A DNA stretch of 6,223 nt from an uncultured Coprococcus sp. (lineage in GTDB: Bacteria > Bacillota > Clostridia > Lachnospirales > Lachnospiraceae), in NCBI GenBank assembly GCA_900557435.1, contig USSH01000154.1, positions 1-6,223 of the forward strand, given 5' to 3'. Positions 1-6,223 of the stretch are shown here, in pieces. Position numbers and translations under genes: made by a program. The first letter of the stretch is position 1. Each line of letters begins with the position of its first letter. Under the pieces are notes generated by a model that ran no database searches, had not been told where the DNA came from, and saw only the letters and a list, made by a program, of their open reading frames with translations.

Positions 1-397
1 CGTAGACATCTCCGTATAATATAACCTCTGCACCATATGATTTTGTCCTGTTTACCTTTATAAGCGGTGTGGATGAAGGCATAACTATAGTTGCCTTTAC
101 ACCATATGCCTTTGCAGCGTACGCCACGCCCTGGGCATGATTTCCAGCGGAAGCTGTGATCAACCCTTTCTGTCTCTCCTCATCAGAGAGTGTGCTTATC
201 TTATAGTAAGCTCCTCTGATTTTGTAAGCTCCAGTCTTCTGAAGGTTTTCCGGCTTGAAATACACTTTATTTCCTGTGATGCCACTGAAATAATCACTGT
301 ATATAAGCTTTGTTGGAAGTACAACTTTCTGGACGAGTTCATATGCCTCCTCAAATTTTGCAAGTGTCAGTTTGTCGGTAGTCTTCTCTTCTGCCAT
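1..397 (-). CDS. ilvA: Threonine ammonia-lyase (threonine dehydratase), N-terminal part, cut by the window edge
   Basis: This enzyme is a pyridoxal-phosphate protein of fold type II that deaminates L-threonine (and often L-serine) to 2-oxobutyrate and ammonia in the cytoplasm. It serves either isoleucine synthesis (IlvA) or threonine catabolism (TdcB). Translating the minus strand gives 132 residues beginning MAEEKTTDKL. Visible motifs are FKPENLQKTGAYKIRGA at about 47-63, whose K59 is the expected cofactor-binding lysine, and TASAGNHAQGVA at about 81-92, the phosphate-binding and substrate loop. Family members run to about 400 residues or more, so roughly two thirds, including any C-terminal ACT regulatory domain, lies beyond the left edge. 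The biosynthetic and catabolic forms therefore cannot be told apart here. The ATG at 397-395 is listed, but an in-frame TTG at 403-401 is better placed for the ribosome binding site and would add two residues (Met-Lys). It lies 93 bases downstream of the ftsY stop. Confidence 0.93.
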   Translation of the reverse strand, partial: MAEEKTTDKLTLAKFEEAYELVQKVVLPTKLIYSDYFSGITGNKVYFKPENLQKTGAYKIRGAYYKISTLSDEERQKGLITASAGNHAQGVAYAAKAYGVKATIVMPSSTPLIKVNRTKSYGAEVILYGDVY

Positions 398-410
398 TTT
401 CAAAATGTCT

Positions 411-416
411 CTCCTT
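411..416 (-). promoter_or_regulatory. Ribosome binding site of the threonine ammonia-lyase gene; favours a TTG start
   Basis: The mRNA reads AAGGAG here, a near-perfect Shine-Dalgarno sequence. It is 7 bases from an in-frame TTG (403-401) but 13 bases from the ATG (397-395). The usual optimum is about 5 to 9 bases, so the TTG may be the real start. The two candidates are in the same frame and differ by two residues. Confidence 0.7.
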
Positions 417-490
417 ATATGTTATTTCAAAAATCTTTAGATATATATGATTTATCTGATTCCAATTAGATATGTATGCGCAATCAAGGA

Positions 491-1504
491 TTACTCTTCC
501 TCATCAATGAGCATATCTATCTCTGAACGATCCTCATCAAAATCAGCAAACAAAGCATTTACATACGCCTGTGGATCAAATCTCTGGAGATCTCCAATCT
601 TCTCTCCAACACCGATGAATTTTACAGGAACGTCAAGCTCTGCCTGTATAGCTATAGCAATACCGCCCTTTGCCGTACCGTCAAGCTTTGTTATGACGAT
701 ACCGTCAAGCTCGGTCACATTGCTGAATTGTCTTGCCTGTTCAAGGGCGTTCTGTCCTGTTGTTCCATCGAGGACGATAAGTGCCTCGACATTCGCCTCA
801 GGATAGTCACGGGTGATTATTCTTCTCATCTTGGCAAGCTCATCCATGAGATTTTTCTTGTTGTGAAGTCTTCCGGCTGTATCAACAAGAAGAATATCGG
901 TATTCCTTGCTTTCGCAGCAGCCACAGCGTCATATACAACGGCAGCAGGATCTGCACCTTCGTTGTGTGATATTATATCAACCTGTGCCCTGTCTGCCCA
1001 TGTCTTAAGCTGATCGATCGCTGCAGCTCTGAATGTATCAGCGGCAGCCATGAGAACTCTCTTGCCCCTCTGTCTATACTGTGCAGCAAGTTTTCCTATG
1101 GTTGTCGTCTTTCCAACTCCGTTTACGCCTATAACAAGTACTACTGATTTTTTGTCCTCAAATTCATATGCAGTCTCATCTACAGACATCTGATCCCTGA
1201 TGATGTTGATGACCAGTTCCTTGCAGGCAGCAGGCTCCTTTATATGCGAATTCTCGACTCTTTGCTTAAGATCTTCGATAACTTTTTCTGTTGTCTCATA
1301 CCCCATATCAGCCATAATGAATGTTTCTTCCAAATTCTCATAAAAGTCATCATCGATATGGGAAGCACCAAAAACATCTGCAAAACTTTCCACGATGCTA
1401 TTTCTGGTCTTTGTAAGTCCCTCTTTCAGTCTTGCAAAGAATCCTTTTTTTTCTTTTTTGCTCTTCTTATCACTATTTTCTACGTTGCTTATTTCTTCTG
1501 CCAT
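491..1504 (-). CDS. ftsY: Signal recognition particle receptor FtsY
   Basis: FtsY is the membrane-associated GTPase that docks SRP-ribosome complexes at the SecYEG translocon; Ffh and FtsY activate each other's GTP hydrolysis. The 337-residue protein has a short lysine-rich start (KKSKKEKKGFFARLK, about 13-27) that fits the amphipathic membrane-targeting helix. It is followed by the helical N domain (about 25-105) and the G domain. G-domain motifs are all present: P-loop GVNGVGKTT (126-134), insertion-box motif DTFRAAAIDQL (156-166), DTAGR (208-212), TKLDG (272-276) and GVGE (298-301). The long acidic A domain of E. coli FtsY is missing, as is normal for Firmicutes; instead there is an acidic C-terminal tail (about 322-337). 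The start is fixed by AGGAGG six bases upstream. It follows smc by 72 bases, the usual Firmicutes order, and is probably co-transcribed with it. Confidence 0.98.
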   Translation of the reverse strand: MAEEISNVENSDKKSKKEKKGFFARLKEGLTKTRNSIVESFADVFGASHIDDDFYENLEETFIMADMGYETTEKVIEDLKQRVENSHIKEPAACKELVINIIRDQMSVDETAYEFEDKKSVVLVIGVNGVGKTTTIGKLAAQYRQRGKRVLMAAADTFRAAAIDQLKTWADRAQVDIISHNEGADPAAVVYDAVAAAKARNTDILLVDTAGRLHNKKNLMDELAKMRRIITRDYPEANVEALIVLDGTTGQNALEQARQFSNVTELDGIVITKLDGTAKGGIAIAIQAELDVPVKFIGVGEKIGDLQRFDPQAYVNALFADFDEDRSEIDMLIDEEE

Positions 1505-1510
1505 ATCATA

Positions 1511-1516
1511 CCTCCT
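1511..1516 (-). promoter_or_regulatory. Ribosome binding site of ftsY
   Basis: The mRNA reads AGGAGG, a full anti-16S match, six bases before the ATG at 1504-1502. It is the strongest Shine-Dalgarno site in the window and confirms the ftsY start. Confidence 0.85.
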
Positions 1517-1536
1517 GTCTCATTAACATATAATGT

Positions 1537-1566
1537 AAATAACTTTTTGTATTTTTGTCGTTATTT
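1537..1566 (-). repeat. AT-rich inverted repeat in the smc-ftsY gap
   Basis: AAATAAC and GTTATTT form a perfect 7-base inverted repeat around a 16-base A-rich loop in the 72-base smc-ftsY spacer. On the mRNA it starts shortly after the smc stop and ends about 20 bases before the ftsY Shine-Dalgarno site. The stem has only one G-C pair and no following U tract, so it does not look like an intrinsic terminator. It could be a weak mRNA hairpin or simply low-complexity AT sequence. I see no convincing promoter in this spacer. Confidence 0.25.
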
Positions 1567-1576
1567 GCCTAGATTG

Positions 1577-4500
1577 TTATTTGTCCAGATCATTCTCTAT
1601 CAGATTTACAGATACGAGTGTCGAGACACCTTTCTCCTGCATTGTTATACCGTAAAGTATATCAGCAGCCTCCATAGTACCCTTTCTGTGAGATATAACT
1701 ATGAACTGTGTATCCTTTGTGAGCCTGTTCAGATACTGGGCAAATCTTCTTACGTTTGAATCGTCAAGAGCAGCCTCTATCTCATCCAGAAGACAGAATG
1801 GAGAAGGCTTAAGGCTCTGTATCGCAAATAGCAATGCTATAGCTGTGAGCGATTTCTCTCCACCGGATAGCTGCATCATGTTCTGAAGCTTCTTTCCTGG
1901 CGGCTGTGCAATTATCCTTATTCCCGTCTCAAGAAGATCATCTGAATCTACAAGTTCGAGAGCACCACGTCCACCACCAAAAAGCTCCTTGAATACCTTA
2001 TCAAACATGATCTGTATCTCTTTAAATTTCTCTGCGAACTGTTGCTGCATGTTTTTTTCAAGCTCAGCAATGATGTTTACAAGATTCGTCTCGGCGCTTA
2101 CGATATCGTCATGTTGTGCCTTTAAGAATTCATATCTCTCAGACACTTCCTTATAATCATCGATGGCATTTACATTTACATCACCGAGGGACTTGATCTT
2201 AGCCTTAACAGCAGTTATTTCTTTCTTGAGCGCTGGGAGCTCTGGTAGTTTTTCATCTCTGAGTTCCTTTGCAGCACTGTAAGTTATCTCATATTCTTCC
2301 CACATGTAGCTGCTGAGTTCATCAGACTTCTCACTGCTTTTTTCTATTATTGCTGTAAGCTTATAAGAATCCTTTTCCAGTCCTGCTATCTTCTCGGATA
2401 ATTCCTCACGCTTGGCAAAGAATTCTTTGTGGCTTTGCTGAAGCTCTTCACGTTTAGCCGAATATTCAGATACTTTATCCTCATTGTCTGATATCGCACT
2501 GGTCTTAGCATCTATATTACTTCTAATTGATTCTATATTGTTTTCAAGTTCTGTTATCTCTGCAACAGAGGTTTCAACCCGGCTCGTGAAGCTTTCCAAT
2601 TCAATTCTATGTTTTTCAAGCTCAAGATTTATTCGGCTTATATTTTCTGATATAAAATCATCTCTCTGCTTGATGGAGTTGAACTTTAACATAAGTTCTG
2701 AAGCCTTGGCATTTGCTGCAGCAAGTTTATCCTTGTTCTCCTGACTGTGACTTTCCAGTTCATCAACCCTTGCCTCAGCTTCAAGTCTCATGGCCTCATG
2801 CTTTTTATTGTTGTCCGCAAGGGAATCTTTATTGTTATTTATCTCAGCTATCTGGTTATTGAGTTCCGCCAGCTCTTTCTCTATAGATGCCGTCAGCTTT
2901 TCTGATTCAGCGAGTTTTTCTTTCACCTGATCCAGACTCATAGTAAGAGTATTTTTTCTAAGATATGCCTGCTGAAGCTCTGAATTATAATTGTCTACAT
3001 CCTGTCGCAACTGTTCTCTGGATGTTTTCAGCTCCTCGTCAAGCTTTGCAGCTCTTGCAGCGGTGCCTTTGAGCAGTTCTATCTGTTCTTTGAGTTCATC
3101 AAGCTCTCTCTTACGTCCAAGAAGGTTGCTTGAATTTCTGAAAGCTCCACCGGTAAGTGAACCGCCTGGGTTGATGAGTTCTCCCTCTATAGTAACCAGT
3201 CTGAGTGATTGATTGTTTTTTCTGGCAACCGCCAGAGCGTTGTCGATATTGTCGACTACAACAATTCTGCCTAAAAGATTTCTTGCAAGCATAGTGAACT
3301 TTGGGTCAACCTCGACGAGGTCAGATGCAACACCTATCACGCCCTTTTCTTTGAGAACTTCATTCCTTATAGAACCGCGATCCGTTATCGTGTTAAGTGG
3401 AAGAAATGTTGCTCGGCCTAGCTTGTTGCTCTTAAGATATGAAATCATTCTCTTTGCAGTCGAATCATCCTCCGTGACGATATTCTGTATACTGCCACCG
3501 AGAGCCGTTTCCACAGCAACTTCATACTGCTGTTTAACTGTGATTATATCTGCAACAACTCCTATTATTCCAGGATTGTGCTGTTTCTGTTCCATCACAC
3601 GTCTGATACTGTTACCGTAGCCATCATAGCGTTCAGTGATATTGCGGAGTGCCTCCATCTTGGACCTGGTTGCAGAAAGCTTCTCATTTGTGTTATGTAT
3701 GAGTTCTCTGTTGGTCTTGTTTCGGCTTTGATTGTCCTCAAGCTGTGCGGTCGCGTTGTCCAGATTATCAAGTATACATTTTACACTTTCCTCAAGTTCG
3801 GAAAGCTGACTGCTCAGATCTTCAAATTCCTTTCTGTCTCCTGCATCGTCGCTCTTTGACTGTAAAAGTCTCTGGTTAAGCTGAGTCTTTCTAAAGTTGA
3901 TATTCTCAAGCATGGCATCGTATCTTCCGACTTTAGCCTGAAGGTTGCCGCTCTCGTGCATATATTCTATAATATCAGCTTTGCAGTCCTCTATCTCTTT
4001 TTGACATTCCTCTATGTATCTGGATATGTCCTCACTCTGCTTCTTTGCTTCCCGAAGAGCTGTCTCAACATCAGAACTTGAATCATCAAGATTGTCCTTC
4101 TGCGATGTATATTCTGTCAACTCTCGTTCGCTGGATTCTATCTGCGCGGTAATCCTGTCTATCTGCTCATGGATATTCTTGTCATTCATCTTCAGGGTTA
4201 TGATCTGCTGGTTTATAACATTGATCTCGCCCTCCGCACGTTCCTTGGCAAGTCTGTTCTCATGTATCTCATTCTTGGCAGCTTCTATGACAGAATTCAG
4301 CTGTTCAATAGTATTTTCAATCTGCTCATACTCTTCCTTTGTCTGCTCATAAACCTGCTTATTCTCATCTATATCATCGTTTACTATCCTGAGTCTTTCC
4401 TGATCACGTTCAAGATCAGACCTAAGCTTCTCTATTTCAAGAAGAAATGCATTGACATCAAGATTCTTGAGTTCGGATTTGAATGCAAGATACTTTCTTG

Positions 4501-5134
4501 CAGTCTCGGACTGCTCCTTGAGTGGGCCAACCTGTTTTTCAAGTTCCTTCAGGATATCATTCACTCGGCTCAGATTGTCTCTCTCATCTGCAAGGGCTTT
4601 TTCTGTTGCAGCCTTATTTTTCTTGAATTTCACAATTCCAGCCGCTTCATCAAAAAGCTCTCGCCGCTCTTCTGGTTTACCATTGAGGATTTTTTCAATC
4701 TGACCCTGTCCGATGATGGAATATCCCTCTTTTCCAATACCTGTGTCAAAGAACAGGGAATATACATCTTTTAGTCTGCTCACCGTTCCGTTTATGAGGT
4801 ATTCCGATTCGCCTGAACGGTATACTCTTCTGGCAACAGTAACTTCGCCGTAATCTATAGGAAGACTATGGTCGCTGTTGTCAAGGGTTATTGCAACATA
4901 TGCTGATCCCTGAGGCTTACGGAGCTGTGTTCCGGAGAAAATGACATCCTCCATCTTGGAGCCTCGAAGGCTCTTGGCACTCTGTTCTCCGAGAACCCAT
5001 CTGACAGCATCGGCGACATTACTCTTACCGGAACCGTTAGGACCGACAATACATGTGATGCCATGATTAAATTTAAAAACTATCTTATTGGCAAATGACT
5101 TGAAACCATTTACCTCTATACTCTTCAAATACAT
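1577..5134 (-). CDS. smc: Chromosome segregation/condensation protein SMC
   Basis: SMC is the ATPase that, as a homodimer with ScpA and ScpB, forms the bacterial condensin ring, loads near the replication origin and extrudes DNA loops to align and separate sister chromosomes. The 1185-residue length matches the Firmicutes family (about 1186). Order of parts: N-terminal head with Walker A GPNGSGKSN (31-39), R-loop region SLRGSKMEDVIF (55-66) and Q-loop IGQGQIEKIL (141-150); first coiled coil (about 170-500, rich in E, K, Q, L); hinge (about 519-665) with the glycine-rich dimer motif NPGGSLTGG (655-663); returning coiled coil (about 670-1010); and C-terminal head with signature LSGGEK (1089-1094), Walker B FCLLDE (1113-1118, D1117 and catalytic E1118), D-loop LDDSNV (1123-1128) and switch histidine H1149. 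All ATPase residues are intact. The ATG lies 3 bases after the rnc stop, indicating translational coupling within one operon. Confidence 0.99.
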   Translation of the reverse strand: MYLKSIEVNGFKSFANKIVFKFNHGITCIVGPNGSGKSNVADAVRWVLGEQSAKSLRGSKMEDVIFSGTQLRKPQGSAYVAITLDNSDHSLPIDYGEVTVARRVYRSGESEYLINGTVSRLKDVYSLFFDTGIGKEGYSIIGQGQIEKILNGKPEERRELFDEAAGIVKFKKNKAATEKALADERDNLSRVNDILKELEKQVGPLKEQSETARKYLAFKSELKNLDVNAFLLEIEKLRSDLERDQERLRIVNDDIDENKQVYEQTKEEYEQIENTIEQLNSVIEAAKNEIHENRLAKERAEGEINVINQQIITLKMNDKNIHEQIDRITAQIESSERELTEYTSQKDNLDDSSSDVETALREAKKQSEDISRYIEECQKEIEDCKADIIEYMHESGNLQAKVGRYDAMLENINFRKTQLNQRLLQSKSDDAGDRKEFEDLSSQLSELEESVKCILDNLDNATAQLEDNQSRNKTNRELIHNTNEKLSATRSKMEALRNITERYDGYGNSIRRVMEQKQHNPGIIGVVADIITVKQQYEVAVETALGGSIQNIVTEDDSTAKRMISYLKSNKLGRATFLPLNTITDRGSIRNEVLKEKGVIGVASDLVEVDPKFTMLARNLLGRIVVVDNIDNALAVARKNNQSLRLVTIEGELINPGGSLTGGAFRNSSNLLGRKRELDELKEQIELLKGTAARAAKLDEELKTSREQLRQDVDNYNSELQQAYLRKNTLTMSLDQVKEKLAESEKLTASIEKELAELNNQIAEINNNKDSLADNNKKHEAMRLEAEARVDELESHSQENKDKLAAANAKASELMLKFNSIKQRDDFISENISRINLELEKHRIELESFTSRVETSVAEITELENNIESIRSNIDAKTSAISDNEDKVSEYSAKREELQQSHKEFFAKREELSEKIAGLEKDSYKLTAIIEKSSEKSDELSSYMWEEYEITYSAAKELRDEKLPELPALKKEITAVKAKIKSLGDVNVNAIDDYKEVSERYEFLKAQHDDIVSAETNLVNIIAELEKNMQQQFAEKFKEIQIMFDKVFKELFGGGRGALELVDSDDLLETGIRIIAQPPGKKLQNMMQLSGGEKSLTAIALLFAIQSLKPSPFCLLDEIEAALDDSNVRRFAQYLNRLTKDTQFIVISHRKGTMEAADILYGITMQEKGVSTLVSVNLIENDLDK

Positions 5135-5137
5135 ATG

Positions 5138-5836
5138 TTAATCCTGCTTTTTTCTAAATTGTAACAATGTCTTATAGGCGGCCATCTGTTCTGAGGTCTT
5201 TTTGTTGGGTCCCTCACCTCTGGCTGTGACTTTGCCATCGATAACCGCATCCGATACAAATATCTTGTTGTGTTCCGGACCTCGCTCCTCTATAAGTTCA
5301 TAGCTAAGCTGCCTGCCATGCTTCTGGCAGAATTCCTGAAGCGTTGATTTTGCATCGTAAAAGAGGGATTTGGTCTCAACGTCATCAAGGAGAAATCGGT
5401 GTACAAACCTTTTTGCCGGTTCAATCCCCCCGTCAAGATACATGGCGCCAAGGACCGACTCAAAGAGATCACATAATATTGATTTTCTCTTTCTGCCTCC
5501 GGTCAGTTCCTCCCCCTTGCTGAGACGGACATAATCCCCGTACCCAAGACTCTCAGATATCTGAGAGAGGGTAAATTCACATACCAGGCTCGCTCTGAGC
5601 TTTGTGAGCCTGCCCTCCTCGAACTCTTTTCTCTTGAGAAACAGATATTCGCTCACTATATATTCAAGGATCGCATCCCCAAGGAACTCAAGCCTCTCAT
5701 AGGAATCTGTCTTGTTCACCTTGAGCTCATTTGCAAATGACGTATGAGTCAATGCTGTGATCAGCAAATTTATATCTTTGAACTGGTATCCGATCTTTTT
5801 TTCAAGTTCATCATAATTTCTATTCATGCCTGCCAT
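5138..5836 (-). CDS. rnc: Ribonuclease III
   Basis: RNase III is the homodimeric, magnesium-dependent endonuclease that cuts double-stranded RNA. It processes 16S/23S rRNA precursors and degrades or matures structured and antisense-paired mRNAs. The 232-residue protein is of normal length for the family. The catalytic domain (about 8-150) carries the signature YERLEFLGDAIL (46-57), with metal-binding E47, E50 and D54. The second acidic pair, D123 and E126, is in ILCDLFESVLGA (120-131). By alignment these correspond to E38, E41, D45, D114 and E117 of the E. coli enzyme. A double-stranded RNA-binding domain follows (about 161-228), ending in the basic-helix motif GPNKKTSEQMAA (209-220). M1 is preferred over M4 because GAGGAG sits eight bases before M1. 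The ATG overlaps the plsX stop by one base (TAATG), so the two are translationally coupled. An 18-bp palindrome lies within the coding sequence. Confidence 0.98.
   Translation of the reverse strand: MAGMNRNYDELEKKIGYQFKDINLLITALTHTSFANELKVNKTDSYERLEFLGDAILEYIVSEYLFLKRKEFEEGRLTKLRASLVCEFTLSQISESLGYGDYVRLSKGEELTGGRKRKSILCDLFESVLGAMYLDGGIEPAKRFVHRFLLDDVETKSLFYDAKSTLQEFCQKHGRQLSYELIEERGPEHNKIFVSDAVIDGKVTARGEGPNKKTSEQMAAYKTLLQFRKKQD
5142..5145 (-). promoter_or_regulatory. Weak ribosome binding site of smc, inside the rnc end
   Basis: The mRNA reads AGCAGGA with its AGGA core seven bases before the smc ATG, overlapping the last rnc codons. It is weaker than the sites of ftsY and rnc. With only three bases between the rnc stop and the smc ATG, smc translation probably depends partly on ribosomes finishing rnc. 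Confidence 0.5.
5541..5573 (-). repeat. Palindrome with flanking inverted repeat inside rnc (possible mRNA hairpin)
   Basis: CTCTCAGATATCTGAGAG (5550-5567) is a perfect 18-base palindrome. TACCC (5541-5545) and GGGTA (5569-5573) flank it and can also pair, separated from the core by a 4-base and a 1-base bulge. As RNA this could form a 7-bp stem with a short AUAU loop, extended by 5 bp across an asymmetric internal loop. It encodes residues of about 90-99 (LSQISESLGY), in the nuclease domain. The symmetry is directly visible; any function is speculative, and no U tract follows. Confidence 0.5.
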
Positions 5837-6223
5837 TATGCCTGCTCCTCGCTGATCTTTTCAGCAATCTTGGCATTTACACCGGTCTCGCTGAAACTTA
5901 TGCACTGGAATATAGCACTCTTAACCTCTTCGTTGTGTGAGTTACCATGAATCTTTACTACCAGGCCTTTGAGACCTAAGAGAGGTGCTCCACCCTTTGT
6001 CTTGGCATTGAATCTTTCCTTGAGTTCGCCGAGTGAACCCTTTATCAACGCTCCGCCTATCTTAGATTTAAATGAAGACATAACAGCTTTCTTGATCTCA
6101 CCGAGAAGCATCTTTGCAAGTCCCTCATAGAGTTTCAAGATGACATTACCCACAAATGCCTCACACACGATTACATCGGCTGCGCCGTTAGGTATCTCAC
6201 GGGCTTCTATGCTTCCTATGAAA
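5836..6223 (-). CDS. plsX: Phosphate acyltransferase PlsX, C-terminal part, cut by the window edge
   Basis: PlsX converts acyl-ACP and inorganic phosphate to acyl-phosphate, the acyl donor that PlsY uses to acylate glycerol-3-phosphate. It is a peripheral membrane enzyme at the first step of phospholipid synthesis in most bacteria. Only the last 128 residues are here, about 40% of a family length near 330-345; the 5' end lies beyond the right edge. The reading frame stays open to the edge and begins FIGSIEAREIPNGAADVIVCE, so the internal GTG at 6168-6166 is not a true start. Family landmarks are IPNGAADVIV, FVGNVILKLYEG and the near-C-terminal GGAPLLGLKGLVVKIHGNS. The fragment shows no frameshift or internal stop. 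Its TAA stop overlaps the rnc ATG by one base. In many Firmicutes acpP lies between plsX and rnc; here it does not. Confidence 0.96.
   Translation of the reverse strand, partial: FIGSIEAREIPNGAADVIVCEAFVGNVILKLYEGLAKMLLGEIKKAVMSSFKSKIGGALIKGSLGELKERFNAKTKGGAPLLGLKGLVVKIHGNSHNEEVKSAIFQCISFSETGVNAKIAEKISEEQA
5845..5850 (-). promoter_or_regulatory. Ribosome binding site of rnc, inside the plsX end
   Basis: The mRNA reads GAGGAG eight bases before the ATG at 5836-5834, within codons for the last plsX residues (EEQ). It decides the rnc start in favour of M1; the in-frame ATG three codons later (5827-5825) has only a weak GGCAGG-like sequence close upstream. Confidence 0.7.

Noticed and set aside
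398..490. Possible intrinsic terminator or promoter between ftsY and the threonine ammonia-lyase gene
   Set aside because: The best inverted repeats (AGATA/TATCT, TGATT/AATCA and the ATCTAAAGAT element) have only 4-5 A-T-rich pairs. No -35/-10 pair with acceptable spacing stands out, and the TATAAG next to the ribosome binding site would start transcripts too late.
1529..1534. TATAAT on the plus strand in the smc-ftsY spacer
   Set aside because: It is a perfect -10 hexamer, but no -35-like sequence lies 16-18 bases upstream and it would drive transcription antisense to smc. It is probably chance in AT-rich DNA.
4169..4774. A 201-codon plus-strand open frame opposite smc, and several shorter plus-strand frames across 137-4774
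   Set aside because: They lie antisense to strongly conserved minus-strand genes, have serine/cysteine/leucine-rich compositions typical of reversed coiled-coil coding sequence, and match no family I recognise.
1577..5134. smc as a possible defence-related or unusual SMC-like protein (MukB, RecN, SbcC or Wadjet JetC type)
   Set aside because: The length, hinge motif NPGGSLTGG, LSGGEK signature, Walker B with EIEAALDDSNV and the rnc/ftsY neighbours all identify the housekeeping condensin SMC.
5290..5472. A 60-codon minus-strand open frame in another frame within rnc
   Set aside because: It is wholly contained in the conserved RNase III gene, shows no start signal or recognisable motif, and is a frame shadow.

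Overview
The window is an ordinary bacterial core-genome segment from what looks like a Firmicutes genome, most likely class Clostridia and plausibly Lachnospiraceae. That placement rests on the gene order plsX-rnc-smc-ftsY, a full-length SMC of the Bacillus/Clostridium type, purine-rich Shine-Dalgarno sites (AGGAGG, AAGGAG, GAGGAG) and moderately AT-rich DNA. The genus is inference and cannot be fixed from the sequence alone.

All five genes lie on the minus strand, so transcription runs from the right edge to the left edge. In transcription order they are: the 3' end of plsX (phosphate acyltransferase of phospholipid synthesis, cut by the right edge); rnc (ribonuclease III); smc (chromosome condensation ATPase); ftsY (signal recognition particle receptor); and the 5' part of a threonine ammonia-lyase gene (ilvA/tdcB type, cut by the left edge). 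plsX and rnc share one base (TAATG), rnc and smc are separated by 3 bases, and smc and ftsY by 72 bases. This spacing is what one expects of a single operon. The 93-base gap before the threonine ammonia-lyase ATG holds a good ribosome binding site but no convincing terminator or promoter.

The first four genes are housekeeping genes that often travel together in Firmicutes but do not share a pathway: membrane lipid precursor supply, RNA processing, chromosome segregation and membrane protein targeting. The threonine ammonia-lyase is metabolically unrelated and sits where many Firmicutes carry ylxM-ffh. The acpP gene that commonly separates plsX from rnc is absent.

I found no mobile element, CRISPR array, tRNA, rRNA or unfamiliar gene system. 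The plus-strand open frames are shadows of the minus-strand genes. The most noteworthy non-coding signal is a perfect 18-bp palindrome with extra flanking pairing inside the rnc coding region. It could fold in the mRNA of the very enzyme that cuts double-stranded RNA, but this may be chance.
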